A stretch of 59,045 nt of DNA, from the NCBI GenBank assembly GCA_001942045.1, contig MSTD01000025.1, positions 27,923 through 86,967 on the forward strand, read 5' to 3'. This DNA comes from Mycolicibacterium porcinum (GTDB taxonomy: Bacteria > Actinomycetota > Actinomycetes > Mycobacteriales > Mycobacteriaceae). Every line of letters begins with the position of its first letter. Positions within the stretch are counted from its first letter, which is position 1. Below the pieces are notes generated by a model that worked only from the letters and a program-made list of their open reading frames with translations, ran no database searches and had not been told where the DNA came from. This document shows positions 57,427 to 59,045 of this stretch, one piece after another. Made by a program: the position numbers and the translations under genes.

Positions 57427-59045
57427 ATGACCGACTCACTGGGATTGTCGATCGGGATGACCAACCTGGTGGCAGCCCGCGAGGGTCGCCAACCGGTGAT
57501 CCGCCGATCGATCCTCACCCTGCACAACGACCGCGCCCCGGAAGTGGGCGAGTACACCGGCAACGGGCTGCCGCTGGCCGGTTTCGTGGAGCGGGTGGGT
57601 GACCCGGTTCCGCTGGTGGCCGCCGACGGGTCCCAACACCGTGGTGAGCTAGTGCTGGCCGAGGCGTTGGCCGCGATGGCACGCCTCGCCGGTGGCGGCA
57701 CGCCGGTGGTGATCGCCGTCCCGGCGCACTGGGGTCCGAGCACCGTCAGCGCGCTGCGCGATGTACTGCCTCGTTATCCCGCACTGGCCCCCAACGGCGC
57801 TGCGCCGGGCCTGGTGCCGGATTCCCTGACCGCGCTGGCCGCCCTGCAGGCCGATCCGGGATTGCCCACCGAGGGTGTCGTTGTGTTGTGCGATCTCGGC
57901 GGCAGCGGTACCAGCGTGACCCTGGCCGACGCCGGTGCGGCGTTCGCCACCATCGGGCCGACAGTGCGTTATCCCGATTTCTCCGGCGACCTGATCGATC
58001 AGGCCTTGCTCAACCATGTGCTCACCGGAGTCGCCGCGGCCAACGATGCCGATCCGGCAGGCACCGCGGCGGTCGGATCGCTGGCCCGGCTGCGGAATGA
58101 GTGCCGTCAGGCCAAGGAGCAGTTGTCCGCCAACACTGCCGCGGTGATTCGCACCGAGCTGCCGGGGTTCAACTCCGATGTCCGGGTGACCCGTCCCGAA
58201 CTCGACCAACTGATGACGGCGCCGCTGGCCGGCCTGCTGGATGCCATCGAAGACACGTTGCAACGCAACAACATTGCGTTGTCGAGTGTGAACGCGGTGG
58301 CCACCGTCGGCGGTGGCGCAGCGATTCCGCTTGTCACCCAACGGCTCTCAGAACGGCTACGCACAACGGTCGCCACCACTCCACGCCCGCAGTTCAGCGT
58401 GGCAGCGGGGGCCGCACTCGTCGCCGAGCGGGTCATCGACGCGGGCGCGCCCACCGGGATGGCCCCCATCGTGGCGGCCGCCGAAGCGCCGACAGGTTTG
58501 GCTCCCGAGGTCACCGCTGCCGACGCGCCGACGGGCATGGCCCCGACGAGCCAGGCCCCGGCAGCAGACTCGGGTAATTTCGGAGCACTGGCCTGGTCGC
58601 AGGACGACGCACCGGGCAACGAGCCGGTGCCATACGCGGGCGGGGAGTACGAGACGCCCGCGGGCTCGACGGCGGCACGTCCGTCCGTCGAATTCGCCCA
58701 CGACGAGGTGATGTTCGACGCCGGCCCGGCTCCGCTCCCCTGGTACAAACGCCCGCCGATCCTGTTCGGCGCGGCAGCTGCGGCCGCGCTGCTGGCCGCG
58801 GGCGGCCTCGCGGTGACTTTGACGAGTTCCGAAGGCGATTCGACTCCGGTCACCGAGACCAGTACCACCTATTCGATGGAGGGCCCGCCGCCTGAGCCGG
58901 TCACGACCGTGACCGAGGGGCCGGACGGAGTCAAGACCACCACGGTCGTGGTACCGCCGCCTCCGCCGCCGGAGACGACGACCCCACCGCCGGAAACCAC
59001 CACGACGACCAACCCGACCACCACCACAACGACGACCACCGCGAC
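57427..59045 (+). CDS. Hsp70-like membrane protein with Thr/Pro-rich tail, 3' end outside window
   Basis: The frame is open from ATG 57427 to the window end (539 codons seen) with CAGGAG as SD. The N-terminal ATPase-like part mirrors the protein at 49906-51759: [41 protein letters not shown] and [16 protein letters not shown] triplicated APTGMAP/APTGLAP linker follows, then PAPLPWYKRPPI just before one TM and a tail rich in Thr and Pro. The tail continues beyond the window. A TAGGGT -10 candidate lies at 57387-57392. It is divergent from the short iniB-like gene. Confidence 0.82.
   Translation, partial: MTDSLGLSIGMTNLVAAREGRQPVIRRSILTLHNDRAPEVGEYTGNGLPLAGFVERVGDPVPLVAADGSQHRGELVLAEALAAMARLAGGGTPVVIAVPAHWGPSTVSALRDVLPRYPALAPNGAAPGLVPDSLTALAALQADPGLPTEGVVVLCDLGGSGTSVTLADAGAAFATIGPTVRYPDFSGDLIDQALLNHVLTGVAAANDADPAGTAAVGSLARLRNECRQAKEQLSANTAAVIRTELPGFNSDVRVTRPELDQLMTAPLAGLLDAIEDTLQRNNIALSSVNAVATVGGGAAIPLVTQRLSERLRTTVATTPRPQFSVAAGAALVAERVIDAGAPTGMAPIVAAAEAPTGLAPEVTAADAPTGMAPTSQAPAADSGNFGALAWSQDDAPGNEPVPYAGGEYETPAGSTAARPSVEFAHDEVMFDAGPAPLPWYKRPPILFGAAAAAALLAAGGLAVTLTSSEGDSTPVTETSTTYSMEGPPPEPVTTVTEGPDGVKTTTVVVPPPPPPETTTPPPETTTTTNPTTTTTTTTA

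Overview
The window looks like chromosome from a high-GC, fast-growing mycobacterium (Mycolicibacterium/Mycobacterium type). This rests on gene content: an iniB-iniA-iniC operon, EspA/EspC/EspD-type ESX substrates, a dnaK-grpE-dnaJ-hspR operon with a HAIR operator, a type II flavohaemoglobin, an F420-type LLM oxidoreductase, many GTG starts and many TANNNT -10 boxes placed 6-8 nt before a start codon. No rRNA, tRNA, CRISPR or transposase was seen.

Layout. 1-1173: end of a GAP-family membrane protein and a CYTH protein. 1155-2999 (-): four small one-TM paralogues arranged as two copies of a two-gene unit. 3172-5008 (+): a divergent espA/espC/espD-like trio. 5013-8850: TetR regulator, YhgE-like membrane protein, flavohaemoglobin, aldose epimerase. 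8847-12874 (-): hspR, dnaJ, grpE, dnaK. 13206-14363 (-): an unrecognised orphan. 14606-16771: an Abi-alpha/DUF4393-like protein and a DUF445 membrane protein. 16784-27040 (-): pucR-type regulator, lpdA, sdaA, glyA, gcvH, gcvT, gcvP behind a tandem glycine riboswitch, a nearly complete glycine-to-serine-to-pyruvate route. 27083-29785: agmatinase-family enzyme, SDR and TetR. 29787-34865: LacI regulator divergent from an arylsulfotransferase-like protein and a sulfonate/nitrate-type ABC importer. 34890-38026: lipase-like lipoprotein, flavodiiron-type MBL protein, lipoprotein, TIGR03085 protein.

38114-46882 (+) is one giant gene of about 2,920 codons: SARP/BTAD regulator, class III cyclase, AAA-type ATPase, TPR-like region, then twelve NTF2/SnoaL-like modules. 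The modules form a higher-order repeat. 46905-49847 holds an LLM oxidoreductase, two Thr-rich one-TM proteins and an AbiEi/DUF559 protein.

49906-59045 is a cell-envelope stress locus: iniB, iniA, iniC and an Hsp70-like membrane protein with a Pro/Thr tail (all -), a second short iniB-like gene (-) behind its own terminator, and a divergent second Hsp70-like gene cut by the window end. TAGGGG repeats lie upstream of both iniB-type genes, and a Pro-Trp-Tyr juxtamembrane motif links both Hsp70-like proteins with one small Thr-rich protein.

The strongest candidates for undescribed biology are the giant cyclase/ATPase/NTF2-array protein, the ini/Hsp70-like locus with its shared motifs, and the duplicated membrane-protein pair beside the esp trio.
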